Source of the DNA: JAMHWF01 sp964371405
Lineage (GTDB): Bacteria > Pseudomonadota > Gammaproteobacteria > Burkholderiales > Burkholderiaceae_C
Direction of reading: 5' to 3'
DNA length: 64,000 nucleotides
NCBI GenBank assembly: GCA_964371405.1
Contig: CAYJLV010000002.1
Coordinates: forward strand, 124,001 to 188,000
Both the position numbers and the translations under genes were made by a program. The notes under the pieces are model-generated. The model was not told the DNA's origin, made no database searches, and saw only the letters and a program-made list of their open reading frames with translations. Below, piece by piece: positions 32,931 to 41,698 of the stretch (position 1 is the stretch's first letter; each line of letters opens with the position of its first letter).

Positions 32931-34139
32931 ATGCCTTCCGCAGCATTCGTCTACGACGCGATCCGCACGCCGCGCGGCAAGGGCCGCAAGGACGGCGCGC
33001 TGCACGAGGTCAAGCCCGTCGACCTGCTGGCCGGCACGCTGGCCGCGCTGCAGCGCCGCCACGGCTTCGACACGGCGCGCGTCGACGACGTCGTCATGGG
33101 CTGCGTGACGCCGGTCGGCGAGCAGGGCGCGTGCATCGCCAGGACGGCGGCGCTGAAGGCGGGCTGGGACTTCCGCGCCGCCGGCGTGCAGGTCAACCGC
33201 TTCTGCGCCTCGGGGCTCGAGGCCGTCAACCTCGCGGCGCAGAAGGTCGCCAGCGGCTGGGAGGATCTCGTCGTCGCCGGCGGCGTCGAGTCGATGTCGC
33301 GCGTGCCGCTCGGCAGCGACGGCGGCGCCTGGGCGCAGGACCCGGCGACCAGCCTGGCGACGGCCTTCGTGCCGCAGGGCATCGGCGCCGACCTGATCGC
33401 CACGCTCGAAGGATTCACGCGCGACGACGTCGACGCCTACGCGCTCGCGTCGCAGCAGCGCGCCGCGGCGGCGCAGGCCGCAGGGCGCTTCGACCGCGGC
33501 GTCGTGCCGGTGACGGATGCGATCGGCCTCGCGATCCTCGAGCGCGACGAGTTCATCAAGCCGCGCACCACGCTCGAAGGACTGGCGGCACTGAAGGCTT
33601 CGTTCGCCGAACTCGGCGCGCTCGGCTTCGATGCGGTGGCGATCGGCCGCTACCCGCAGGTCGAGCGCATCGAGCACGTGCACACGGCAGGCAACTCGTC
33701 GGGCATCGTCGACGGCGCGGCGGCGGTGCTGATCGGTTCGGAAGCGATGGCGCGCGAGCTCGGGCTCGATCCGCGCGCGCGCATCGTCGCGACGGCGCTG
33801 TCGGGCGCCGACCCGACGATCATGCTCACCGGCCCGATGCCGGCGACGCGCAAGGCGCTCGCCAGGGCCGGCCTGGCGATCGACGACATCGACCTGTTCG
33901 AGGTCAACGAGGCTTTCGCCGCCGTGCCGATGCGCTTCATGAAGGAGCTCGGCGTGTCGCACGACAAGGTCAACGTCGTCGGCGGCGCGATCGCGCTCGG
34001 CCACCCGCTCGGCGCCACCGGCGCGATGCTGCTCGGCACGCTGCTCGACGAGCTCGAGCGCCGCAACCTGCGCCGCGGCCTGGTCACGCTGTGCGTCGGA
34101 GGCGGCATGGGTATCGCGACGATCGTGGAGCGGGTGTGA
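32931..34139 (+). CDS. Acetyl-CoA C-acyltransferase (3-ketoacyl-CoA thiolase)
   Basis: A 402-residue thiolase catalysing the last step of beta-oxidation. The acyl-accepting Cys92 lies in NRFCASGLEA; the NEAFA, GGAIALGHPLGATG and LCVGGGMG motifs supply the other active-site residues. Length is standard. The next gene encodes a FadJ-like protein 112 bp on, making a fadA-fadB/J-like pair. Confidence 0.94.
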   Translation: MPSAAFVYDAIRTPRGKGRKDGALHEVKPVDLLAGTLAALQRRHGFDTARVDDVVMGCVTPVGEQGACIARTAALKAGWDFRAAGVQVNRFCASGLEAVNLAAQKVASGWEDLVVAGGVESMSRVPLGSDGGAWAQDPATSLATAFVPQGIGADLIATLEGFTRDDVDAYALASQQRAAAAQAAGRFDRGVVPVTDAIGLAILERDEFIKPRTTLEGLAALKASFAELGALGFDAVAIGRYPQVERIEHVHTAGNSSGIVDGAAAVLIGSEAMARELGLDPRARIVATALSGADPTIMLTGPMPATRKALARAGLAIDDIDLFEVNEAFAAVPMRFMKELGVSHDKVNVVGGAIALGHPLGATGAMLLGTLLDELERRNLRRGLVTLCVGGGMGIATIVERV

Positions 34140-34204
34140 ACGACGAATTCGGCGCCAGCCTGAATCGAGCGGGCCGAGCGCCGGGCCGCCCCAAGCCGGC
34201 CCGC

Positions 34205-34238
34205 ATCCCCTCGGGGGATCGGCCGACGTACTCGTCGG
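34205..34238. repeat. Tandem small hairpins in the thiolase/FadJ-like gap
   Basis: Two adjacent stem-loops (atcccc-N3-ggggat at 34205-34219 and ccgac-N6-gtcgg at 34223-34238) fill the end of the 112-bp gap. The arrangement resembles a dispersed intergenic element common in Rubrivivax/Leptothrix-like genomes, recalled rather than checked. Confidence 0.4.
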
Positions 34239-34251
34239 ACGAGGGGCAGAC

Positions 34252-35646
34252 ATGACGACGATGCGGCTGGAAACCGATGCGAACGGCATCGCGACGCTGA
34301 CCTTCGACGCGCCGGGCTCGCCCGTCAACACGATGGGTGCGCAGTGGCAAGCCGACCTGACGCAAGCCATCGACGCGCTCGTCGCCCGGCGCGACGCGCT
34401 GCGCGGCGTGATCCTCGCGTCGGCCAAGGACTCCTTTTTCGCAGGCGCCGACCTCGCCGGCGTGATGCGCTTGACGGCGGCCGACGCGCCGGCCGTCTTC
34501 GCAGCCGTCGAGCAGGTCAAGCGCAACTTCCGCCGCCTGGAGACGCTGGGCGTTCCGGTGGTCGCCTGCCTGAACGGCGCGGCGCTCGGCGGCGGCTGGG
34601 AGGTCGCGCTCGCCGCGCATGCGCGCATCGCCGTCGACGACGCCAAGGTCCGCTTCGGCACGCCCGAGGTGACGCTGGGCCTGATCCCCGGCGCGAGCGG
34701 CATCACGAAGACGGTGCGCCTGCTCGGCCTCGTCGCGGCGCAGCCGTATCTGGTCGAGGGGCGGTTGTTCACGCCGGCCGAAGGGTTGACGCTGGGCCTG
34801 GTGCACGAGCTCGTGCACGACGCCGCCGCGCTGCGCGGCGCCGCGCTGGCGTGGATCGACGCCCACCCGCAGGCGCAGCAGCCGTGGGACGAGAAGGGCC
34901 ACGCGATCCCCGGCGGCACGCCGGCGAATCCGAAGCTGGCGCAGGCGCTGACCGTCGCGCCGGCGCAGCTTGCCAGGCGCACGCGCGGCCTCTACCCGGC
35001 GCCCGCCGCCTGCCTCGCCGCGATGGTCGAGGGCGCGCTCGTCGACTACGACACCGCGCTGCGCATCGAGTCGCGCCGCCTCGCTGCCGTGATGACGCAC
35101 CCGGTCGCGCGCAACATGATCAGCGCCTTCTTCTTCGACGCCAATGCCGTGACGGCCGCCGGCGTGCGGCCCGCCGATGCCGCCGCGGCGTGCGCGCAGC
35201 GCGTGCGGGAGGCATGGCTGGCCGAAGCCGCAGCGATGCTGGAGGAGGGCGTGCCCAGGGCCGTCGTGCGCAACGCGGCGCTCGGCGCCGGCTTCGCCGA
35301 AGCGCCGCTGGGTGCGCTCGACGAAGCGGCGCGCAAGCCCGCCGCGGGCCCCGCCGCCGCGTGGGACCTGGAGGATCTGAAACAGCGGCTGCTGTGGCGC
35401 GGCGCCGTCGAGGCGGCGCGCTGCCTGCACGAGGGCTCGGCCGCGAGCGTGGCCGAGGCGAACGTCGCCAGCCTGCGCGGCGGCTGTTTTCCCGCGTGGA
35501 CGGGCGGGGCACTCAGGCTGGTCTACAGTGACCCGGCGGCCTTCTTCGAGCGCGCCGCCGCGCTGGCGCAGCGCCACGGTGCGCGCTTCGAGGTGACCCA
35601 GGCCGTGCGCGACACGCTGCAACGCCATGAACCCCGCTACGACTGA
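34252..35646 (+). CDS. FadJ-like enoyl-CoA hydratase/3-hydroxyacyl-CoA dehydrogenase remnant lacking the NAD-binding domain
   Basis: Residues 1 to about 200 form a crotonase domain: FFAGADLAGVM, CLNGAALGGGWEVALAAH with the oxyanion glycines, and the catalytic Glu in TPEVTLGLIPGASG. Residues 200-310 match the FadJ linker. The Rossmann NAD-binding domain (GxGxxG) expected next is missing. The C-terminal 3-hydroxyacyl-CoA dehydrogenase helical region (WLAEAAAMLEEGVPRAVVRNAA) follows directly at about residue 325. The protein is 464 residues, against about 700 for FadJ. Hydratase activity is plausible; dehydrogenase activity is not. Confidence 0.8.
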   Translation: MTTMRLETDANGIATLTFDAPGSPVNTMGAQWQADLTQAIDALVARRDALRGVILASAKDSFFAGADLAGVMRLTAADAPAVFAAVEQVKRNFRRLETLGVPVVACLNGAALGGGWEVALAAHARIAVDDAKVRFGTPEVTLGLIPGASGITKTVRLLGLVAAQPYLVEGRLFTPAEGLTLGLVHELVHDAAALRGAALAWIDAHPQAQQPWDEKGHAIPGGTPANPKLAQALTVAPAQLARRTRGLYPAPAACLAAMVEGALVDYDTALRIESRRLAAVMTHPVARNMISAFFFDANAVTAAGVRPADAAAACAQRVREAWLAEAAAMLEEGVPRAVVRNAALGAGFAEAPLGALDEAARKPAAGPAAAWDLEDLKQRLLWRGAVEAARCLHEGSAASVAEANVASLRGGCFPAWTGGALRLVYSDPAAFFERAAALAQRHGARFEVTQAVRDTLQRHEPRYD

Positions 35647-36163
35647 AGCCACTGCGCGCCGGCTCGCCGCCGCCGTGATCGCGACGCTCGCGCTGATGCT
35701 CGGCGCCTGCACCGGCTATGGCACGGGCGACGTGCGCGCCGGCCAGAGCGCCGACGAGGTGGCGCGCTCGATGGGCGCGCCGACGGCGCGCTACCCGCTG
35801 GCCGGGGGCGGCACGCGCCTCGAGTACGCGCGCGGCCCGTACGGCAAGCACACCTACATGGTCGACACCGACGCGGCCGGTCGCGTCACCGGCTGGCAGC
35901 AAGTGCTCGACGAGAAGACGTTCAACGCGCTGCCCGTCGGCACGCCGGCGGACGAAGTGCTGCGCACGATCGGCAGGCCGTCGGAGCGTTTCGCGATCCC
36001 GCGCCAGCGCCTCGACATCTGGAACTATCGCTACGAGACGCCGTTCTGCATCTGGTTCCAGGTCTCGGTCGACCAGCAGGACCGGCGCGTGCGCGAGACC
36101 GGCTACGGCCCCGACCCGCACTGCCCCGAGAACCGGCCGGAATTCGGCTTCGTTCCGTTCTGA
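35627..36163 (+). CDS. Outer-membrane-type lipoprotein with BamE/OmlA-like repeats
   Basis: A 178-residue lipoprotein with signal peptide and lipobox LMLGAC (Cys at about residue 29). After that come two BamE/SmpA-like units: RAGQSADEVARSMGAPT and LPVGTPADEVLRTIGRPS. The GxxxxxVxxxxGxP pattern is typical of this fold. It overlaps the FadJ-like gene by 20 bp in another frame, so it is probably co-transcribed. Specific role unknown. Confidence 0.8.
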   Translation: MNPATTEATARRLAAAVIATLALMLGACTGYGTGDVRAGQSADEVARSMGAPTARYPLAGGGTRLEYARGPYGKHTYMVDTDAAGRVTGWQQVLDEKTFNALPVGTPADEVLRTIGRPSERFAIPRQRLDIWNYRYETPFCIWFQVSVDQQDRRVRETGYGPDPHCPENRPEFGFVPF

Positions 36164-36175
36164 ACGCTGAACGCG

Positions 36176-36523
36176 ATGCGCGTCTACGGCATCCGCACCT
36201 GCGACACGGTGGCCAAGGCGCGGCGCTGGCTCGCCGCCGCCGGCATCGAGCACGAGTTCCACGACTTCCGCCGCGACGGGCTGCCGCCGGCGCTGCTCGA
36301 CGCCTGGATCGACGCCCTCGGCTGGGAGGCGCTCGTCAACCGCAAGGGCAACACCTGGCGCCGGCTCGGCCCGGCCGAGCGCGACGCCGTCTGCGACGCC
36401 GCTTCGGCCAAGCGCTTGATGCTGGAGCAACCGAGCGTCATCAAGCGCCCGGTGATCGAATGGGCCGCTGCGCTCACCGTCGGCTACGACGAGAAGCGCT
36501 ACGCCGAGTTGAGCGCGACCTGA
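36176..36523 (+). CDS. ArsC/Spx-family protein (YffB-like)
   Basis: A 115-residue thioredoxin-fold protein of the ArsC/Spx/YffB group. Cys9 in YGIRTCDTV is the usual catalytic position and VIKRPVIEW the conserved C-terminal motif. Members of the YffB branch are thought to act as glutathione-dependent thiol reductases; no arsenic genes are near. It begins 12 bp after the lipoprotein gene. Confidence 0.88.
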   Translation: MRVYGIRTCDTVAKARRWLAAAGIEHEFHDFRRDGLPPALLDAWIDALGWEALVNRKGNTWRRLGPAERDAVCDAASAKRLMLEQPSVIKRPVIEWAAALTVGYDEKRYAELSAT

Positions 36524-36538
36524 CATCCAGGCACTGAG

Positions 36539-36567
36539 CCGGTGCCGACCGCACCGGTTCGGGGTGC
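36539..36567. promoter_or_regulatory. GGTGC/GCACC half-sites, possible NtrC enhancer
   Basis: A perfect palindrome ccggtgc-N5-gcaccgg (36539-36557) overlaps a further ggtgc (36563-36567). NtrC sites are built from TGCACC/GGTGCA half-sites; orientation and spacing here are not canonical. The location, 60-90 bp upstream of the sigma-54 promoter, is right for an enhancer. The palindrome could also be a terminator for the gene ending at 36523. Confidence 0.3.
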
Positions 36568-36625
36568 TTGTCGGCCACGCATGCCGCAGCTTGGTGCCGA
36601 TCCAGTCGAGATCGCCGCACCAACC

Positions 36626-36642
36626 GAGGCACCGATATTGCT
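36626..36642 (+). promoter_or_regulatory. Sigma-54 promoter of amtB
   Basis: The segment gaggcaccgatattgct has GG and GC separated by 10 bp, matching TTGGCACG-N4-TTGCW at nearly all key positions. It lies 73 bp before the amtB start. A nitrogen-controlled promoter is expected for this gene. Confidence 0.75.
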
Positions 36643-36714
36643 TCCCGGTGCACCGGCGCGCGCCGCTGGTGCGGCGACCGCGCGATCGATCAAGACCAAC
36701 GGCGGGGGAGACTC

Positions 36715-37917
36715 ATGGAACAGGTCAAGCAAGGCAGCGACGTGCTGTTCATTCTGCTCGGCGCCATCATGGTGCTGGCGATGCACGGCGGCTTCGCGTT
36801 TCTCGAACTCGGCACGGTGCGCACCAAGAACCAGGTCAATGCGCTGGTCAAGATCCTGGTCGACTTCGCCGTCTCGACGCTGGCCTACTTCTTCGTCGGC
36901 TATGCGCTGGCCTACGGCGTCGACTTCTTCGTCGGCGCGCAGGAGCTGACGGCCAAGAACGGCTACGAACTCGTCAAGTTCTTCTTCCTGCTGACCTTCG
37001 CCGCCGCCATTCCGGCCATCGTCTCGGGCGGCATCGCCGAGCGCGCGCGCTTCGGGCCGCAACTGCTGGCGACGGCGCTGCTCGTCGCCGTCGTCTACCC
37101 GTTGTTCGAAGGCGTGGCCTGGGGGCAGAAGTTCGGCGTGCAGGCGTGGATCAAGTCGGTCGCCGGCGAGGAGTTCCACGACTTCGCCGGCAGCGTCGTC
37201 GTGCACACCGTCGGCGGCTGGATCGGGCTGGCCGCTGTGCTGCTGCTGGGCGCGCGCAGCAACCGCTACCGCAAGGACGGCGCCGTCAGCGCGCACCCGC
37301 CGTCGAGCATCCCGTTCCTCGCGCTCGGCGCGTGGATGCTCACGGTCGGCTGGTTCGGCTTCAACGTGATGAGCGCGCAGACGATCGACAAGATCTCGGG
37401 GCTGGTTGCCGTCAACTCGCTGATGGCGATGGCCGGCGGCACGCTGGCCGCCGTCGCGATCGGCCGCAACGACCCGGGCTTCGCGCACAACGGGCCGCTG
37501 GCCGGGCTCGTGGCCATCTGCGCCGGCTCCGACGTGATGCACCCGGCCGGCGCCCTCGTCGTCGGCGCGGTGGCGGGAGCCGTCTTCGTCTTCATGTTCA
37601 CGCTAACGCAGAACCGCTGGAAGATCGACGACGTGCTTGGTGTCTGGCCGCTGCACGGCCTGTGCGGCGCCTGGGGCGGCATCGCCGCCGGCATCTTCGG
37701 CAGCCCGGCGCTCGGCGGGCTCGGCGGCGTGAGCCTCGGTGCGCAGGTCATCGGCACGCTGGCCGGCATCGCCTGGGCGTTCGGCGGCGGGCTTGTCGTC
37801 TACGGCCTCGTGCGCGCCGTGCTCGGGCTGCGGCTGAGCCAGGAAGAGGAGCACGCCGGGGCCGACCTGTCGATTCACAAGATCGGCGCGACGCCGGATC
37901 GAGAGGTGAGCTGGTAG
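36715..37917 (+). CDS. amtB: Ammonium transporter
   Basis: A 400-residue Amt-family channel with 11 expected membrane segments. The twin-His pore is represented by VVHTVGG and by PLHGLCGAWGG. A GGGGGAG ribosome site precedes the ATG at 36715. No signal peptide of the usual long type is evident, and glnK, the usual partner, is absent from both sides. It sits behind the sigma-54 promoter, consistent with induction under nitrogen limitation; the cyanophycin genes 3.3 kb downstream are also nitrogen-related. Confidence 0.95.
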   Translation: MEQVKQGSDVLFILLGAIMVLAMHGGFAFLELGTVRTKNQVNALVKILVDFAVSTLAYFFVGYALAYGVDFFVGAQELTAKNGYELVKFFFLLTFAAAIPAIVSGGIAERARFGPQLLATALLVAVVYPLFEGVAWGQKFGVQAWIKSVAGEEFHDFAGSVVVHTVGGWIGLAAVLLLGARSNRYRKDGAVSAHPPSSIPFLALGAWMLTVGWFGFNVMSAQTIDKISGLVAVNSLMAMAGGTLAAVAIGRNDPGFAHNGPLAGLVAICAGSDVMHPAGALVVGAVAGAVFVFMFTLTQNRWKIDDVLGVWPLHGLCGAWGGIAAGIFGSPALGGLGGVSLGAQVIGTLAGIAWAFGGGLVVYGLVRAVLGLRLSQEEEHAGADLSIHKIGATPDREVSW

Positions 37918-38038
37918 CGCCGGCGTGGATCGCGAGGGGCTCGTCGAAGTTCGCGCCGCGCTCCGCTGACCTCGCCGCCGCGCGAAGCGCCGCGGCCGTG
38001 TGTTAGCTTACGCGCCGTCGCAGCGCACGGCCGACTCC

Positions 38039-40546
38039 ATGAGCCAGGTCCTCATCAACCAGTACCTCGCAGAACTCGACCGGCTCAAGAAGGTCGGCGG
38101 CACGCACCGCGAATCCGTCGTCCGCGAAGCGTTCAAGGACCTGCTCAAGGGTTGGGGCAAGCAGCACGAGCTGGTCTTCATTCCCGAATACAAGCTCGAC
38201 AGCGCGACCAAGGACACGCGCTTCGTCGACGGCGCGCTGCTGCACGAGCTGCGCGTGCCGTTCGGCTACTGGGAAGCCAAGGACGCCAAGGACAACCTCG
38301 ACGACGAGATCGCCTTCAAGCTCAAGCGCGGTTACCCGCAGGACAACATCGTCTTCGAGGACAGCCGCCAGGCCGTGCTGATCCAGCACCGCGAGGAAGT
38401 GATGCGCTGCGACGTGGCCGACGTCCACGCCCTCGAGAAGCTGCTCAAGCTCTTCTTCGGCTACGAGCGGCCCGAGATCGCCGACTTCAACAAGGCCGTC
38501 CGCCAGTTCAAGACCGACCTGCCGGCTGTGTTGCAGCGGCTGCGCGAAATGATCGAGCAGCAGTACGCCGGCAACGCCGCCTTCCGCAAGGCGAGCGCGG
38601 CGTTTCTGGCGCACGCGCGCGAGGCGATCAACCCGGGCCTCGCCGACACCGACGTGCGCGAGATGCTGATCCAGCACATCCTGACGGAGGAAATCTTCGC
38701 CAAGGTGTTCGACAGCGAGTTCCACCGCGACAACAACGTCGCGCGCGAGCTCTACAAGCTGGAGGCGACGTTCTTCACCGGCAGCGTCAAGAAGGCGACG
38801 CTCAAGGGCCTGGAGGCCTACTACGCCGCGATCCGCAGCGCGGCGGCGCAGATCTCGGGCCACCACGAGAAGCAGACCTTCCTGAAGGTCATCTACGAGA
38901 ACTTCTACAAGGTCTACAACGTCAAGGCGGCGGACCGGCTCGGCGTCGTCTACACGCCGGGCGAGATCGTGCGCTTCATGGTCGACGGCGCCGACTGGCT
39001 GTGCGAGAAGCACTTCGGCCGCAACCTGATCGACAAGAACGTCGAGATCCTCGACCCGGCGACGGGCACCGGCACATTCATCTGCGAGCTGCTCGAGCAC
39101 TTTCGCGGCCAGCCCGCCAAGCTCAAGCACAAGTACGCCGAGGAACTGCATGCCAACGAGGTGGCGATCCTGCCGTACTACGTGGCGAACCTGAACATCG
39201 AGGCGACGTATGCGGCGATCACCGGCGAATACGAGGAATTCAGGAACCTCTGCTTCGTCGACACGCTCGACAACGTGGGCCTGCACACGGCGGCCACCGG
39301 CTCGCAGCACGACCTGTTCGGCAGCGTCAGCGAGGAGAACGTGGCGCGCATCAAGCGCCAGAACGGCCGGCGCATCAGCGTCGTCATCGGCAACCCGCCC
39401 TACAACGCCAACCAGGCCAACGAGAACGACAACAACAAGAACCGCGAGTACCCGTCGATCGATGCGCGCATCAAGCAGACCTACATCGCCGAGAGCACGG
39501 CGCAAAAGACGAAGCTCTACGACATGTATGCGCGCTTCTTCCGCTGGGCCAGCGACCGCCTCGCGGCCGACGGCGTGCTCGCCTTCGTGACCAACCGCAG
39601 CTTCGTCGAGAGCCGCACCTTCGACGGCTTTCGCAAGACGATCGCCAAGGAGTTCTCGCAGGCGTACATCGTCGACCTCGGCGGCGACGTGCGCGCCAAC
39701 CCGAAGCTCAGCGGCACGAAGCACAACGTCTTCGGCATCCAGACCGGCGTGGCGATCAGCTTCCTCGTCAAGCGCGAGGCCGATGCCAAGAAGAAGTCGA
39801 AGCCGCCGTGCCGCGTCTTCTATGCGCGGCGACCTGAGATGGAGACGGCGGAGGAGAAGCTGGCGTTCTTGAGCAGTACGCACGCGTCTGGAATTGCCTT
39901 CGAGGAGTTGCGACCCGACTCGAAAGGTAACTGGCTCGATCTGACAAGCAATGACTTCGACGACCTTGTTCCCGTTGTCTCGAAGTCGGCCAAGTCGGCA
40001 AGCAAGGCGGGACAGGAGCATGCGGTCTTCAAGCTCTTCTCGCTCGGGGCCTCAACGAGTCGTGATGACTGGGTATACGGCGAAAGCGAAGGCGAAATCC
40101 GCGCCAAGACGGCGTACCTCATCAAGGTCTACAACGAAGACGTGGAGCGCTCGCAGAGAGGCAAGGTAGCGCTCGACGCATCCGAGTTGACCTATGACAT
40201 CAAGTGGACGCGGGCGGTCAAGTCTGATCTGGCTGCGGGTTTGCGCTATCAGCCTGAGCAAGGCTTTGTCGTGCCGAGCGCATACAGGCCATTCGATGCG
40301 CGGCTCTTGCATTTCAACGGCCGTCTGATTGAAGTTCAGTATCAGCAGACCAAGCTGTTCGGTGAGTCGGGCTCAGAGCCAAACGTTGTCATCACGTTTA
40401 CCGACGCAGGATCGCAGAAACCGTTCATGACCCTCGCGTGTGATCGTGTTTTCGACTATCACTTTGTCGGTGCTGCTGCCGCGGCGTCAGGAGCGTCGCT
40501 GTACCGTTACGAGAACGGCCAGAGGCACGACAACATCACCGACTGA
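38039..40546 (+). pseudogene. Single-chain restriction-modification enzyme, interrupted by TGA (N-terminal and methyltransferase part)
   Basis: A nuclease-methyltransferase fusion of type IIG/ISP-like design. A PD-(D/E)xK nuclease occupies the N-terminus (Asp64, Glu79 and Lys81 in FVDG and YWEAKD). A helical linker leads to an N6-adenine methyltransferase with motif I DPATGTGTF (from residue 339) and motif IV NPPY (from 452), and then target-recognition sequence. No helicase domain is seen, unlike true type ISP. The frame ends at TGA 40544-40546 after DNITD, but coding sequence of the same protein continues directly in frame to 41158. The usual continuation there is Trp, so TGG to TGA is the simplest change. 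The truncated 835-residue product may keep methylation but lacks its C-terminus. Confidence 0.85.
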
Positions 40547-41158
40547 TCCCTCGATCAATTCCGCAAGCACTACCAGCCCGGCCGCGGCAGGAAGGCCAGC
40601 CCGATCACGAAGGAAGCGATCTTCCATTACGTCTACGCCGTGCTGCACGACCCGCAGTACCGCGAGAAGTACGCGCTGAACTTGAAGCGCGAGTTCCCGC
40701 GCATTCCGCTTTACGGCGACAGCGAGGCCGCGTTCTGGCAATGGGCCGGCTGGGGCGAAGCGCTGATGGCGCTGCACATCGGCTACGAGAGCGTCGAACT
40801 GTTCGCATTGAAGCGCACCGACATCCCCGACGAGAAGGCGCGCGCCGCCGGCCAGGCGCCGAAATGCGTCTTGAAGGCGGACCAGGAGGGCGGGCGCATC
40901 GTCGTCGATTCCGAGACGGTGCTCGCGGGCGTTCCGAGCGCCGCGTGGCGCTATCAACTCGGCAACCGCTGCGCGATCGAATGGGTGCTCGACCAGTACA
41001 AGGAGCGCAAGCCCAAGGATCCGACGATCCGCGAGAAGTTCGACACTTACCGCTTTGCCGACCACAAGGAACACGTGATCGACCTGCTGGCTCGCGTGAC
41101 GACGGTGAGTGAGCGCACGATGGCGATCGTCGATGCGATGGCGGCGGCGGTTCGGTAG
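40547..41158 (+). pseudogene. C-terminal part of the interrupted restriction-modification enzyme
   Basis: In frame with the preceding gene after its TGA. The 203 codons continue the target-recognition/C-terminal region: FRKHYQPGRG, KEAIFHYVYAVLHDPQYREKY, IPLYGD and AIEWVLDQY are standard for the C-terminus of these enzymes. The first ATG inside, 40769, is far downstream; a start near 40640 (GTG/CTG) would give 172 residues. No ribosome site is evident, so independent expression is unlikely. Confidence 0.85.
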
Positions 41159-41192
41159 CGGCTGCGTCGGCGGCGGGCGGCCCTCACCCCAA

Positions 41193-41218
41193 CCCCTCTC
41201 CCACGCGTGGGAGAGGGG
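41193..41218. repeat. 26-bp perfect palindrome (bidirectional terminator-like element)
   Basis: A perfect palindrome with 13-bp arms (cccctctcccacg and its complement) lies between the convergent RM gene and DUF1854. A direct ccctcacccc precedes it. Elements of this kind are dispersed in Burkholderiales intergenic regions and may terminate transcription from both sides. Confidence 0.6.
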
Positions 41219-41224
41219 CAGCCT

Positions 41225-41698
41225 CTACAGGAAGCGGTCGAGCAGCTTGCGCGACGCCCGATCCAGCGCCGTGCGGTCGGCGATGCGGTAGTGCATGCCG
41301 TGCGCCGACGCGATCAAGAGCGCGCTGCCGGGCAGGCGGCGGATGTCTTCCTCGGCCTTGAGCACGAACTCGGTGTTGCCGCGATCGGTCTCGACATGCC
41401 AGGTGCACGGCGTGACGACGCTCGACACGCGCACCAGGCGGCGGATCACCGGCACCAGCTCGCGCGGCGCGAGTTCTTCGTCGACGAGGCGGCGCGTCGC
41501 GGCGTCGAGCTGATCGAAGCGCTCGACCCAGGCCAGCTCGCGGCCGGTCGGGCCGACGATGGCGAGGCTTTCGTCGGGCGCTGCGAGCGGGAAGGCGCGC
41601 ACCGGCACGGCGCCGACGTGCTCGACGCCCGCATCGTCGGTCAGCACGAGCCGGCCGGCGGCGTCGCGGTGCAACCGAAGCGTGGCGTGGCTGCTCAT
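41225..41698 (-). CDS. Cyanophycin-associated DUF1854 protein
   Basis: A 157-residue soluble DUF1854 protein. HVGAVPVRAFPLAAPDE, the ELAWVERFDQL segment and VVTPCTWHVETDRGNTEF (here in parts: TPCTWHVETDRG) are recognisable. Its ATG overlaps the ABC gene's stop as ATGA. In many betaproteobacteria it accompanies the same ABC transporter and cyanophycin synthetase genes; its function is unknown. Confidence 0.85.
   Translation of the reverse strand: MSSHATLRLHRDAAGRLVLTDDAGVEHVGAVPVRAFPLAAPDESLAIVGPTGRELAWVERFDQLDAATRRLVDEELAPRELVPVIRRLVRVSSVVTPCTWHVETDRGNTEFVLKAEEDIRRLPGSALLIASAHGMHYRIADRTALDRASRKLLDRFL

Noticed and set aside
40544..40546. TGA as selenocysteine
   Set aside because: The expected residue is Trp, the family is not known for selenocysteine, and I see no strong hairpin just downstream.
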